From a virus: a stretch of 41,508 nt of DNA. Below, one piece after another: positions 8,333 to 15,266 of the stretch; the first letter of the stretch is position 1, and every line of letters starts with the position of its first letter. A program made the translations under genes and the position numbers. Under the pieces are notes generated by a model. The model saw only the letters and a list, made by a program, of their open reading frames with translations, did not search any database and had not been told where the DNA came from. The stretch is from positions 1-41,508 of the IMG/VR virus record IMGVR_UViG_3300024520_000170, one strand, 5' to 3'.

Positions 8333-9089
8333 TGAACGGGTTCGGCTTGAGGCGAGCGTCAGACACTCCCTCATAGCCACGGTTCACCAACTGGGTGATC
8401 TTCTCATAGTACTCAGCCTTAGTCTTCTCGTGCTCAGGGTCCCGTATGTCAGAAAACGCCTTCGTCTTCATTAGTTCCCGGACACGAATGGCAATAGCCA
8501 TGTCATCAGTCTCTCCAGCCATGCTGTCTCCTTGACCTTGTGTTGGTGCGTTGCCATCCATGAGCAGTTGCCCGATGGTTGTGAATAACTCATGAGATCC
8601 CTCGTCACGGAGGTCAACCCCAGCCAGCGCCGCCCCTAGAGTCTCACTGTATTCAGAAAGGGCTTCTACAGCACCCGCTGCGACCCCATTTGACATCTCA
8701 AAGTTATCGCCCCACTTACCCTTCAGGCGCTCCTCTGAGGCCCTCAGCGACTCTTCCGCCGCTTCTGCTGCCGCACCCTGTGCATAGGCAAAGTGGTCAA
8801 ACTGTTGCTGCGTTAGATGAGCAGAGTGCGCCATGGGCCTGAAGCCATCCAGCATCTCCTCCATACCCTCACCCACTGTGTAACCGTCAGGAGATTCCGG
8901 CATTCCCAACTTCTGGTAAAACGCCGCTGTCTCCTCAGAGGACGATTCACTATTCGGGATACGAACAGAGTTACCCATGCGACTCTGCAACTCCTGGTAA
9001 CTCTTAGCAAGAGAGTCCACGTCGTCGAACTTACCCAGGATCTTATCTTCGGCCACCGGGTTCTCGCTATTCTCCACTACTCTTCTCAT
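8313..9089 (-). CDS. Scaffold protein (258 aa as read)
   Basis: ATG at 9089, overlapping the end of the Bbp19-like gene. The N-terminus reads EDKILGKFDDVDSLAKSYQELQSRMG, followed by YQKLGMPESPDGY and a long acidic helical region (residues 95-135), then DPEHEKTKAEYYEKI. This is the usual layout of scaffolds encoded just before podovirus capsid genes (an N-terminal 'GKFK..EDLAKSY.ELE' segment and 'LG.PE..D.Y'). It guides procapsid assembly and leaves or is degraded. The frame ends abruptly after a run of six G, and a plausible charged C-terminus lies in the +1 frame just beyond (separate entry). No good ribosome site precedes 9089; GTG at 9077 is an alternative start. Confidence 0.8.
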   Translation of the reverse strand: MRRVVENSENPVAEDKILGKFDDVDSLAKSYQELQSRMGNSVRIPNSESSSEETAAFYQKLGMPESPDGYTVGEGMEEMLDGFRPMAHSAHLTQQQFDHFAYAQGAAAEAAEESLRASEERLKGKWGDNFEMSNGVAAGAVEALSEYSETLGAALAGVDLRDEGSHELFTTIGQLLMDGNAPTQGQGDSMAGETDDMAIAIRVRELMKTKAFSDIRDPEHEKTKAEYYEKITQLVNRGYEGVSDARLKPNPFRGVGLE

Positions 9090-9330
9090 TCCTAGCGTTC
9101 TCTATCATGGCGAATATCTTCCAATACGCCGAACGCAATCCTTGCCTCTTAGCCATAGCCACCGGGTCGATAGGTACCCTTATCAAGGACCCCTCAGACT
9201 CGTGGCTCTTATTAATGATCTCTTCAGGTTCTATCGTGTCCCTAGCACCGAACATGGACTCTAAGTGCTTTAGAACCCGCTCGCCAGCAGGGGTACTAAA
9301 CACAGCAAGATAAGCGTCACTTAGGAGCAT
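9067..9330 (-). CDS. Bbp19-like phage protein (87 aa)
   Basis: Start chosen at ATG 9330, which overlaps the end of the preceding gene by 14 bases; an upstream in-frame TTG at 9363 would add 11 unlikely residues. The text LSDAYLAVFSTPAGERVLKHLESMFG ... PVAMAKRQGLRSAYWKIFAMIENA fits the small Bbp19-type family named from Bordetella phage BPP-1: 'F.TP.G..VL..L', then a conserved 'REG.R.....I'. Such genes lie between portal and scaffold in BPP-1-like podoviruses, as here. The function is unknown; a role in head assembly is suggested by position only. Confidence 0.75.
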   Translation of the reverse strand: MLLSDAYLAVFSTPAGERVLKHLESMFGARDTIEPEEIINKSHESEGSLIRVPIDPVAMAKRQGLRSAYWKIFAMIENARNEKSSGE

Positions 9331-10129
9331 TCTTCTGTGTCCCTCTCTTATACATCTCACCAATAGCCGTGTCGTTGGAAACGTGTTCTCGCATTAACTG
9401 GTACCTACCGTAAAGAACAGGAGCAGACGTCCCGAGGGAGTTGGTACCCCCATGGTATACTTTGTCCAGGAAGCCTAGCCCCGCCCTGGTCCTTTTCCAG
9501 CCGGTAGTCTTTATTGGCGACCCTAAAATATTGGCGAACAACTGGTTTGGGCTGCCCCGCCCCACAGCCGTAGCATGGAACTCAGCGAACTCTCTCAGCA
9601 CTTTACGGGTCGGCCTCACCACTCTGCTGCTGATGTTCCGACCTATTATGTTCTTGGCTCCCCGCCCCATCCAACTCGGAGATGGTGTGTTTACCAGTTT
9701 TTCCGCTGCTTCGCTTACCACTTGGGTTACTCGACGGCGGAGATCTCTAGGTGGCAGTCCCTTAGGGTGAGTCATAAAATTGCGTCCAGCCTTAAGCATG
9801 TCGTCTTGAAGTTGTCCAAACTGTCCTAAGGATTTTCCCACAACACTAACAACCTTGTGCTTTATGGGGTTGTTTAGTTTGCTCTGTGCCGCCGCTGCGG
9901 CCCCAATCACCTTGGCAGATCGTGCCGCTTTCCAAGCCTTGGCAGCATTGAACGTCAACACCGTAGCCTTGTGTACGGCATTCAATGGTATAGGGATTAG
10001 ATAACTTGCTGTCTCCAAGCCAGACAAAGCGCCCTTGGCCGCAGCCGCATTGGCACCCTTATTGAAGTCCACTAACTCCTGACCCTTGAAGCCGGAGCGA
10101 GCGCCTATGAGAAGGTCAAACTTATCCAC
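9317..10129 (-). CDS. Unknown basic Ala-rich protein between portal and Bbp19-like gene (270 aa)
   Basis: The frame opens at 10198, but GTG at 10129 follows an AAGGGGG site by about seven bases and overlaps the portal stop by eight bases, so I choose it. The N-terminal third is Ala-rich (ANAAAAKGAL, GAAAAAQSKL) with a hydrophobic stretch SYLIPIPLNAV. The rest is basic, with many Arg/Lys (LPPRDLRRRVTQVV, SSRVVRPTRKVLREF). It has no catalytic motif that I recognise. Position in the head operon suggests a virion or packaging-related product. Two late genes at 26.9-28.7 kb have a similar basic, Ala-containing character but no clear homology to it. Confidence 0.75.
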   Translation of the reverse strand: MDKFDLLIGARSGFKGQELVDFNKGANAAAAKGALSGLETASYLIPIPLNAVHKATVLTFNAAKAWKAARSAKVIGAAAAAQSKLNNPIKHKVVSVVGKSLGQFGQLQDDMLKAGRNFMTHPKGLPPRDLRRRVTQVVSEAAEKLVNTPSPSWMGRGAKNIIGRNISSRVVRPTRKVLREFAEFHATAVGRGSPNQLFANILGSPIKTTGWKRTRAGLGFLDKVYHGGTNSLGTSAPVLYGRYQLMREHVSNDTAIGEMYKRGTQKNAPK

Positions 10130-11720
10130 TCTGTCCCCCTTGTTGCGGTGAGTCCTGTTGCATTTGCTGCATACGCTCTTGGGCAGAACGTTCAGCACGT
10201 GCCTGCCTGATCTCGTCTATCTCCTCTTGACTCCTAAAGATTTCCGCCGGAACGTCCGACATCCTACTATCAAAGGAGCGTAAGCGGTCCGGGTCAATGT
10301 CCTCGATATATGCAGGATCCTGTGTCGCCTGGAACAATGCAAGCCTGCGCTCCAAGAAAGACATAACACGTCCCGCCGATTCCTGCTTCTGTGCAGAGAA
10401 GAAGGGGGAAGCAAATCGCACCACCGCCTGGACCTCGCCTCCTACCGCAGAAGCCATAGCCGACGCTTCAGGGAGTTTACCATTCCTCGCCATGATTCCA
10501 ATCACCGACTGGACGGTTGGGCCAAGGAACTCACTGTTAATGATGTCGGCTGCGGACGCAAGTCTCTGAAGGCTCCTGGCCTGCCGCTGCCTGGACTCTT
10601 CAGCAGAACGTGGCTGACTAGCAGGTTCAGCAAGAACGTCGGAGAGGAACGCTTGTCGGATCTGGTCACGGTCGTCTCTGGCAATCTTGTCAGCAGCAGC
10701 GTAGTCAGCACCACTACGAAGGTAGTTCGGGGATATCTTTACGGGGGGTCGTGTTACTAGCATGCCCCCGCTGGTCAGGTCCATGTCAACCATGCTATCG
10801 TCTTCAACCATTAGTGGCGGGTTAAGATCTTTACCTGCGGCGATAAGTATTTGTCTTCTTAGTTCACTTAGTCCCCTAGCGTCAGCCCTGGCTAAGTGTC
10901 CACGACCACGTCCGTACTCCTCGCCGTCTACACGGTGTAGCCTACTTACCACGAATGGGGGGATGTCATAGCCGTCCTCTTTGAGTATACGGCCACCTCC
11001 CGACTCGGTGATATAGAGACTCCTGTACTTCTTCGTTGTCTTTGACGGCAGACCACCGAACACCCGGTTCTCATTCTCGAATACAAACTGATAGTAATCT
11101 ACCAGTTCCATTTGCTTGCCCTGTGAAAGGTTCTGCACTGCGTCTGGTCCGGGGTCCTTGAAGAATCGGGCTGCGTCAATAGAGGGCATCTGGTACCTGC
11201 GAGCCACCATGATGACACGACCACCCTTACCCTGGGACCACCACATTTGTCCTATAGGAACAGACTCGAAGGTGATCCCGTTGTTAGAGTTAGGACTTAA
11301 CTTGTCCTCCTCTATCATTAGAGTGCCGTTGCCTAGCACGATCAGGTCCCGCAACACCGACGTAGCCTCGCTATAAAAGTTACTGTCTGCCAGTTGCGCT
11401 AGAACCCTCTGCGCTGTAACGTCCAGAGTCTTCTTGGCCACGTCGTCATATGTGAAGTCATATGGGGGAACAAGCCTCAACCAGTCCTGCGACGGTGGAA
11501 GCAATGACCCCTTCATGAAGTTGACTAACTGATCTGCCGCAATCATGGCGGTAGAGTCGAATACCGGGTGGACCCTCTTCGATCCCTTAGCCTTCTTGGT
11601 TGTTATGTCACCCCTGAAGGGCATCATATAGTTTGAAATGTCCTGCCATGCCGACTCATGGGCAGAGCGACTGGACTTCATAGTACCCAACCGGGCTAAT
11701 AGTTCTTGTACTTCTGTCAA
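10122..11720 (-). CDS. Portal (head-tail connector), T7 gp8-like (532 aa)
   Basis: The frame opens at 11780 inside the terminase gene, but TTG at 11720 lies two bases after the terminase stop with GGAGG about five bases upstream, giving MTEVQELLARLGTMKSSRSA. The text SAHESAWQDISNYMMPFRGD, the VHPVFDSTAMIAADQLVNFMKGSLLPPSQDW region, DYYQFVFENEN and EYGRGRGHLARADARGLSEL matches the podovirus head-to-tail connector family. Twelve copies form the channel at the capsid vertex through which DNA is packed and released. The Gln-rich C-terminus (MQQMQQDSPQQGG) is common in this family. Confidence 0.9.
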   Translation of the reverse strand: MTEVQELLARLGTMKSSRSAHESAWQDISNYMMPFRGDITTKKAKGSKRVHPVFDSTAMIAADQLVNFMKGSLLPPSQDWLRLVPPYDFTYDDVAKKTLDVTAQRVLAQLADSNFYSEATSVLRDLIVLGNGTLMIEEDKLSPNSNNGITFESVPIGQMWWSQGKGGRVIMVARRYQMPSIDAARFFKDPGPDAVQNLSQGKQMELVDYYQFVFENENRVFGGLPSKTTKKYRSLYITESGGGRILKEDGYDIPPFVVSRLHRVDGEEYGRGRGHLARADARGLSELRRQILIAAGKDLNPPLMVEDDSMVDMDLTSGGMLVTRPPVKISPNYLRSGADYAAADKIARDDRDQIRQAFLSDVLAEPASQPRSAEESRQRQARSLQRLASAADIINSEFLGPTVQSVIGIMARNGKLPEASAMASAVGGEVQAVVRFASPFFSAQKQESAGRVMSFLERRLALFQATQDPAYIEDIDPDRLRSFDSRMSDVPAEIFRSQEEIDEIRQARAERSAQERMQQMQQDSPQQGGQSG

Positions 11721-11721
11721 C

Positions 11722-13167
11722 CTAACCTCCAAAGAAGTCCTGCTCAGGTAGCCTGAAGGACCGCATATGCGCCCTAGCATTCCCTGGCTTCGCTAGGTGT
11801 AGCATCATAACTGCCTTATGCAAGGCGTCAATGCAGTGATCTTCCTGGCGTGGAACTATCTTTCCACTTTTATGCCTATATCTCCGCATCTCTGTCAGGA
11901 TCTCATTAGTTCCACGTAACATGAATAAAAGGTTGCCCTGATTCATCATGTCCAGGATTCGCTCTATGATGCTCATTAGGGCACGAGTCTTGGCTCCAGT
12001 CATGGGGTCGATCATGTGTGCAGCCTCCGGCAGAACATTGACACCCAGTTTCCTCATTTGGGATACTACGGTTCCTGACGAAGTCTCCCTCATTGCGTCA
12101 TGGGGCCAGGCTACTGGGATCTCACGACCACCCATACCAATCACCCGACTGCTAAAATCAGCGACAGACATCCGCTCAGACTTGAAGTCCTGCACTACGT
12201 AAGTAATGCCAGAGTTAGGATCGCTAGATAACTTTACCGCAGACCACTTACCCGTAGTGTGCGCCAGGTCTATCCCTATGATCTGCTTGTGGTACTTGCC
12301 CACCTGGAAGTCCGCAGTAGTGATCACCTCGTGCGGTATGTTATAGATCAACCCCTGGCTGGCTACTGGCCTTCCGTACAGCCGTGCCTCTGCGAATGGA
12401 TTGTTCTCATACTTCTTCAACAGGTGGTTACGCTGCTCAATCGCCATGTGCGTAGCCTTGGTTATGTCGTAGTTTATCAGTCGCTTGATGTCGCCGGTGG
12501 CACCCTCGAACACTAGGTACAGTTCAGTCTCACCACGCAGTGGAGTCATAGCGATGTCTACGTATCCACCAGTAGCATTCGTACGTGCAGACAGTTCCTC
12601 GTAGACCATCATTTCGGGTTCTTCGTCAATCGCTACCAAGTCTAATGAGTAACCCTGGAGCCTGCGCCACCCAGTAGAGTACGAGAATACATAAGCCTTG
12701 CTGTACCCATCGAACTCCCCGGCTGCGTCAAAGTGCTTTACCCTGAAGTAGTCGATCTGGTTAGCCACCCCGCCTGTCATACGGGTTATATCCTTCCCTG
12801 GGTCAAAGGAACCCTCTGGGAAGTAGCCAGCGCCACGATCTTCTGGTGGGCCAATGAGACGGTTGACTAACAAGTCACGTGTTGATTGTGCAGTCTCCCC
12901 TCCCAGCGCAGCCTGGATCGGCTTGTCGAATCGCACGCCCGTATACCATGAAGGATACAGACCCGTCATATGGTAGGTGAACTTCATCATGAGAGCCGTA
13001 GACTTGCCCGCCTGGTTAGCACCAGTGAGCATGGTCTCCTTGCTGTCTGCGTTTATGAAGTCACGCTGTCTAGCGTTAGCGTCGATAGAACCAAGTAGGT
13101 CCTTCTCCCGGCGCTTAAGAAGTTCCTGCTCTATCTCAATGAGACGAAGTAGTTCTTCATTCTCCAT
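11722..13167 (-). CDS. terL: Terminase large subunit (481 aa)
   Basis: The packaging motor ATPase-nuclease. Walker A is GANQAGKST (residues 49-57), Walker B is LDLVAIDEE (175-183), and the C-terminal RNase H-like nuclease begins with GIDLAHTTG (catalytic Asp near residue 300); a late HCIDALHKAVMML segment fits the last nuclease motif. The length is normal. The start at ATG 13167 overlaps the small-subunit stop by 11 bases, so the pair is probably translationally coupled. By analogy with related podovirus enzymes it pumps DNA into the prohead through the portal encoded next. The packaging strategy (headful or defined ends) cannot be read from this protein alone. Confidence 0.93.
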   Translation of the reverse strand: MENEELLRLIEIEQELLKRREKDLLGSIDANARQRDFINADSKETMLTGANQAGKSTALMMKFTYHMTGLYPSWYTGVRFDKPIQAALGGETAQSTRDLLVNRLIGPPEDRGAGYFPEGSFDPGKDITRMTGGVANQIDYFRVKHFDAAGEFDGYSKAYVFSYSTGWRRLQGYSLDLVAIDEEPEMMVYEELSARTNATGGYVDIAMTPLRGETELYLVFEGATGDIKRLINYDITKATHMAIEQRNHLLKKYENNPFAEARLYGRPVASQGLIYNIPHEVITTADFQVGKYHKQIIGIDLAHTTGKWSAVKLSSDPNSGITYVVQDFKSERMSVADFSSRVIGMGGREIPVAWPHDAMRETSSGTVVSQMRKLGVNVLPEAAHMIDPMTGAKTRALMSIIERILDMMNQGNLLFMLRGTNEILTEMRRYRHKSGKIVPRQEDHCIDALHKAVMMLHLAKPGNARAHMRSFRLPEQDFFGG

Positions 13168-13720
13168 CTAGGCCCAGCCTGCCCTTCTGTAAGGACCTTA
13201 GCATCTCCACAAGTTCCTTGTCTGACTTCTGGTTGAGGTGTACCACATCACTGTCGTCCTCATCCTTCTTGGGCAGCACCTGAGGTAGAATGCTTCTTCC
13301 GAAAAACATTAACACCTTGTCACCCTGCACAGTTCCGGGCTCCGCAAGAGCAGCCATGTGTACCAGTTTATTGAACAGTCCGACTTCGACCAACATGTTC
13401 AAGAACTCCGCCTTGACCTCATGGCCGTCCCGCCACACCGTACTAGGGCAAGGGAGCGTGTCCACTGATCCATTCGCCCTCGATATCTTCCATATCTCAC
13501 GGAACTCGTCATCCGTCTGGGAAGCGGAGAACGCATACTCATAAGGTATTCCGACCAGTTCACATGCCGCCTCAAAGGAGTGACCCGACTCGACAGCAGC
13601 CTTCAACTTGTTCTTTACTCCAAGACGAAGCATCATGTCTTCATAGTCAGACTTCCGCTTTGGATCCACCTTTATGGGGTCTGGGTTAGACACATTAACT
13701 CTTCCGTTTGGAACTGCCAT
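13157..13720 (-). CDS. terS: Terminase small subunit (187 aa)
   Basis: First gene of the late arm. Residues 25-75 (SDYEDMMLRLGVKNKLKAAVESGHSFEAACELVGIPYEYAFSASQTDDEF) look like a DNA-binding helix-turn-helix followed by a helical oligomerisation region, as in small terminases that recognise the packaging site. The C-terminus is acidic then basic (KKDEDDSDVV...LRSLQKGRL). The identification rests chiefly on position directly before terL. The ATG (13720-13718) overlaps the ATG of the divergent zinc-ribbon gene on the plus strand within CATG, and no good ribosome site precedes it, so it may be read from a short or leaderless-like message. Confidence 0.75.
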   Translation of the reverse strand: MAVPNGRVNVSNPDPIKVDPKRKSDYEDMMLRLGVKNKLKAAVESGHSFEAACELVGIPYEYAFSASQTDDEFREIWKISRANGSVDTLPCPSTVWRDGHEVKAEFLNMLVEVGLFNKLVHMAALAEPGTVQGDKVLMFFGRSILPQVLPKKDEDDSDVVHLNQKSDKELVEMLRSLQKGRLGLDGE

Positions 13721-13922
13721 GACTTTTAAGTGCGACCGCTGTCAAGAAGCATACGACCACATACCTACCGCTATCAAGGCCGTGTCAGAGGTTCACTTCA
13801 TTTGCCCCGTCTGCGCCTACGACCTAAGGCTACTGATCGAAGCGTTCGTGGACAAGAGGCCAGACGAAAGAGCGAGAAGATTGGTCGGTTCCAAGTTGGT
13901 GTTCCGGACCGACTTACGATAA
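13719..13922 (+). CDS. Zinc-ribbon protein, first early-arm gene (67 aa)
   Basis: Two CxxC pairs, CDRC at residues 5-8 and CPVC near residues 29-32, form a likely zinc ribbon; the C-terminal half is helical and basic (LIEAFVDKRPDERARRLV). The start at ATG 13719 shares the CATG with the terS ATG; an upstream in-frame ATG at 13674 would add 15 residues inside terS and has no better ribosome site. Small zinc ribbons in phage early regions often bind nucleic acid or host transcription proteins, but this one has no assignable function. The probable late promoter lies inside it, so its message and the late transcript are antisense to each other. Confidence 0.65.
   Translation: MTFKCDRCQEAYDHIPTAIKAVSEVHFICPVCAYDLRLLIEAFVDKRPDERARRLVGSKLVFRTDLR
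13748..13777 (-). promoter_or_regulatory. Candidate late promoter inside the zinc-ribbon gene
   Basis: On the minus strand TTGATA (13777-13772), 18 bases, then TATGCT (13753-13748) fits a sigma-70-type promoter. Transcription would start near 13741, about 20 bases before the terS ATG. The late arm has no intergenic space upstream of terS, so its promoter must lie inside or beyond the divergent gene. This is pattern matching without knowledge of the host. Confidence 0.35.
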
Positions 13923-13937
13923 CTCCGAAAAAAATGT

Positions 13938-13967
13938 TTGACACGGATACCCGGTCAATGGTACGGT
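13938..13967 (+). promoter_or_regulatory. Candidate early promoter upstream of ssb
   Basis: TTGACA (13938-13943), 18 bases, then an extended minus-10 TG-G-TACGGT (13959-13967) resembles a sigma-70 promoter. The start would fall near 13975, about 30 bases before the ssb ATG, which has AGGAGG six bases upstream. The minus-35 box is the left half of an inverted repeat TTGAC(N11)GTCAA (13938-13958), a possible operator. Confidence 0.45.
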
Positions 13968-14004
13968 TTCCCGCCGTTTACTACCCCTAGTTAGGAGGAC
14001 TGCA

Positions 14005-14394
14005 ATGCAGTTCAACAATCTCACCATCTCAGGAAACCTCGTTGGTTCCCCTGAGACGGACGTCACCAAGAACGGAACTAAAGTAGCACAGTTCCGGATC
14101 GCCAACAACCTCGGTTCAGCGGACAGGAGGCACACCAACTTCCTCGACGTAACGGTCTACGGAAAGGGAGCCGACAACTGCGAGAAGTATCTGGCGAAAG
14201 GCGACTCAGTGCTTATCACCGGGACCCTCCGCATTGACGAGTACAAGACTCGTGACGGTGAACCACGGAAGGCTGTCATTGTCGAGTGCAACAATGTCCA
14301 GTTCGTCAAGTGCAAGGCATGGGCGGAATCAGAGGAGTACGTGGCCCCTCCCAGACAAACACGGGCCCCAGAAACCCAGGAGACTCCCTTCTAG
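14005..14394 (+). CDS. ssb: Single-stranded DNA-binding protein (129 aa)
   Basis: A strong AGGAGG six bases before ATG. The text MQFNNLTISGNLVGSPETDVTKNGTKVAQFRIANN, then TNFLDVTVYGKGADNCEKYLAKGDSVLITGTLR and RKAVIVECNNVQFVK, is a bacterial-type OB-fold SSB (residues 1-108). A short linker follows, ending ETQETPF, a weakened form of the acidic DDDIPF-like tip that recruits partner proteins. It coats single strands during replication and recombination; likely partners here are the PrimPol/helicase and the ERF/YqaJ pair. It is the first gene behind the candidate early promoter. Confidence 0.93.
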   Translation: MQFNNLTISGNLVGSPETDVTKNGTKVAQFRIANNLGSADRRHTNFLDVTVYGKGADNCEKYLAKGDSVLITGTLRIDEYKTRDGEPRKAVIVECNNVQFVKCKAWAESEEYVAPPRQTRAPETQETPF

Positions 14395-14410
14395 GACCGC
14401 TGGATAACGA

Positions 14411-14442
14411 TGGTGTCCAGGCTTCGGCATGCCTGGGCACCA
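14411..14442 (+). other. 12-bp hairpin between ssb and the next gene
   Basis: TGGTGTCCAGGC (14411-14422) pairs with GCCTGGGCACCA (14431-14442) through one G-U pair, around an eight-base loop TTCGGCAT. There is no U tract, so it is a poor intrinsic terminator. It may be a processing or stability element that separates ssb expression from the downstream genes. Confidence 0.6.
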
Positions 14443-14460
14443 TACTCTAGAGAGACACCC

Positions 14461-15075
14461 ATGAAAATAGAAGACCACATATTCGAGCAGATGTGCGCAC
14501 GAGGCGAACACTACCCAATAACCCCAAGCATGATCAGGTACAACCTCCCTTCAATAGAGGACTTCCGTAAAGTAGTCCCGCCTCTAATGTCGTCAGAAGA
14601 CCTCGAATGGATATACCTGCGCCACGTCAATAGTAATGGACCCAATACCGATCATGGCAGAGCAGAGTCACCCGAATGGCGTAGCAGGCTAATGTACTAC
14701 ATAAACAACTTTGTCAAACTCAGACTAGACCCCGACTTTATATCCTCAGAAGCCGCCATATGCCACCTATCGAACAACAATCTACAGAAGTATAGGTGGA
14801 GGGTCATTCGTGAAATGGAGTTGGCAGGAGGAGGAGACGGATCCGAGACCGACTTCGCTAAATGGTATACCAATAAAGGGCACAAGGACTGCAAGTCACC
14901 GAAGTATATCCCAACCTCGCATGACGGTAGACCTGTTCTAAGTAGGGACGACTACGGTTGGTATGCAACACACTATCCAACGGTGGGCAGGTTCGCCTTC
15001 AAGAGAGCCGCACTACGGTACGCAAAAGCAAAGTCACAAGAGCGATTCCTCGATATGCTAGAAAGAGCACTGTAA
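14461..15075 (+). CDS. Unknown early protein (204 aa)
   Basis: Start set at ATG 14461 (MKIEDHIFEQMCARGEH). An upstream in-frame ATG at 14410 would put the 12-bp hairpin inside the coding region and add atypical residues. The protein is mixed helical with many aromatic and charged residues (SRLMYYINNFVKLRLDP, KYRWRVIREMELAGGG) and a basic C-terminus (GRFAFKRAALRYAKAKSQERF). I see no motif. Lying between ssb and a primase-helicase, it may act in replication. Its stop overlaps the next start as TAATG. Confidence 0.7.
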   Translation: MKIEDHIFEQMCARGEHYPITPSMIRYNLPSIEDFRKVVPPLMSSEDLEWIYLRHVNSNGPNTDHGRAESPEWRSRLMYYINNFVKLRLDPDFISSEAAICHLSNNNLQKYRWRVIREMELAGGGDGSETDFAKWYTNKGHKDCKSPKYIPTSHDGRPVLSRDDYGWYATHYPTVGRFAFKRAALRYAKAKSQERFLDMLERAL

Positions 15076-15266
15076 TGAGTCAACGTATTGTTAACGGCGG
15101 AGTACTATATGAAGTAGTAACCAGCGTTCATATCGACAAGGACACGGTCACTATACAACTTTTTAGGGCGCACTCAAGCGAGCCCTTTGGCGAGTTGCAA
15201 GTACCCAAGGCGCACATACGGGGACTTGTAGCGCAACTACTTCCACACGAAAGGTTCTCAGAGTAA
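15075..15266 (+). CDS. Small unknown early protein (63 aa)
   Basis: ATG at 15075 overlaps the previous stop (TAATG), and its own stop overlaps the primase start in the same way, so it sits in a tightly coupled chain. The text MSQRIVNGGVLYEVVTSVHI, then TVTIQLFRAHSSEPFGELQVP, suggests a small beta sheet followed by a helix (HIRGLVAQLL). No function is assignable. Exact abutment on both sides and sensible composition argue that it is real. Confidence 0.7.
   Translation: MSQRIVNGGVLYEVVTSVHIDKDTVTIQLFRAHSSEPFGELQVPKAHIRGLVAQLLPHERFSE

Noticed and set aside
13374-13643. Lysogeny module suggested by XRE regulators elsewhere (23374-24098)
   Set aside because: No integrase, excisionase, partition gene or attachment site was found anywhere in the window; the regulators can serve lytic timing.
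14410-14460. Upstream start of the 204-aa gene at 14410
   Set aside because: It would translate through the 12-bp hairpin and adds 17 residues with atypical composition.
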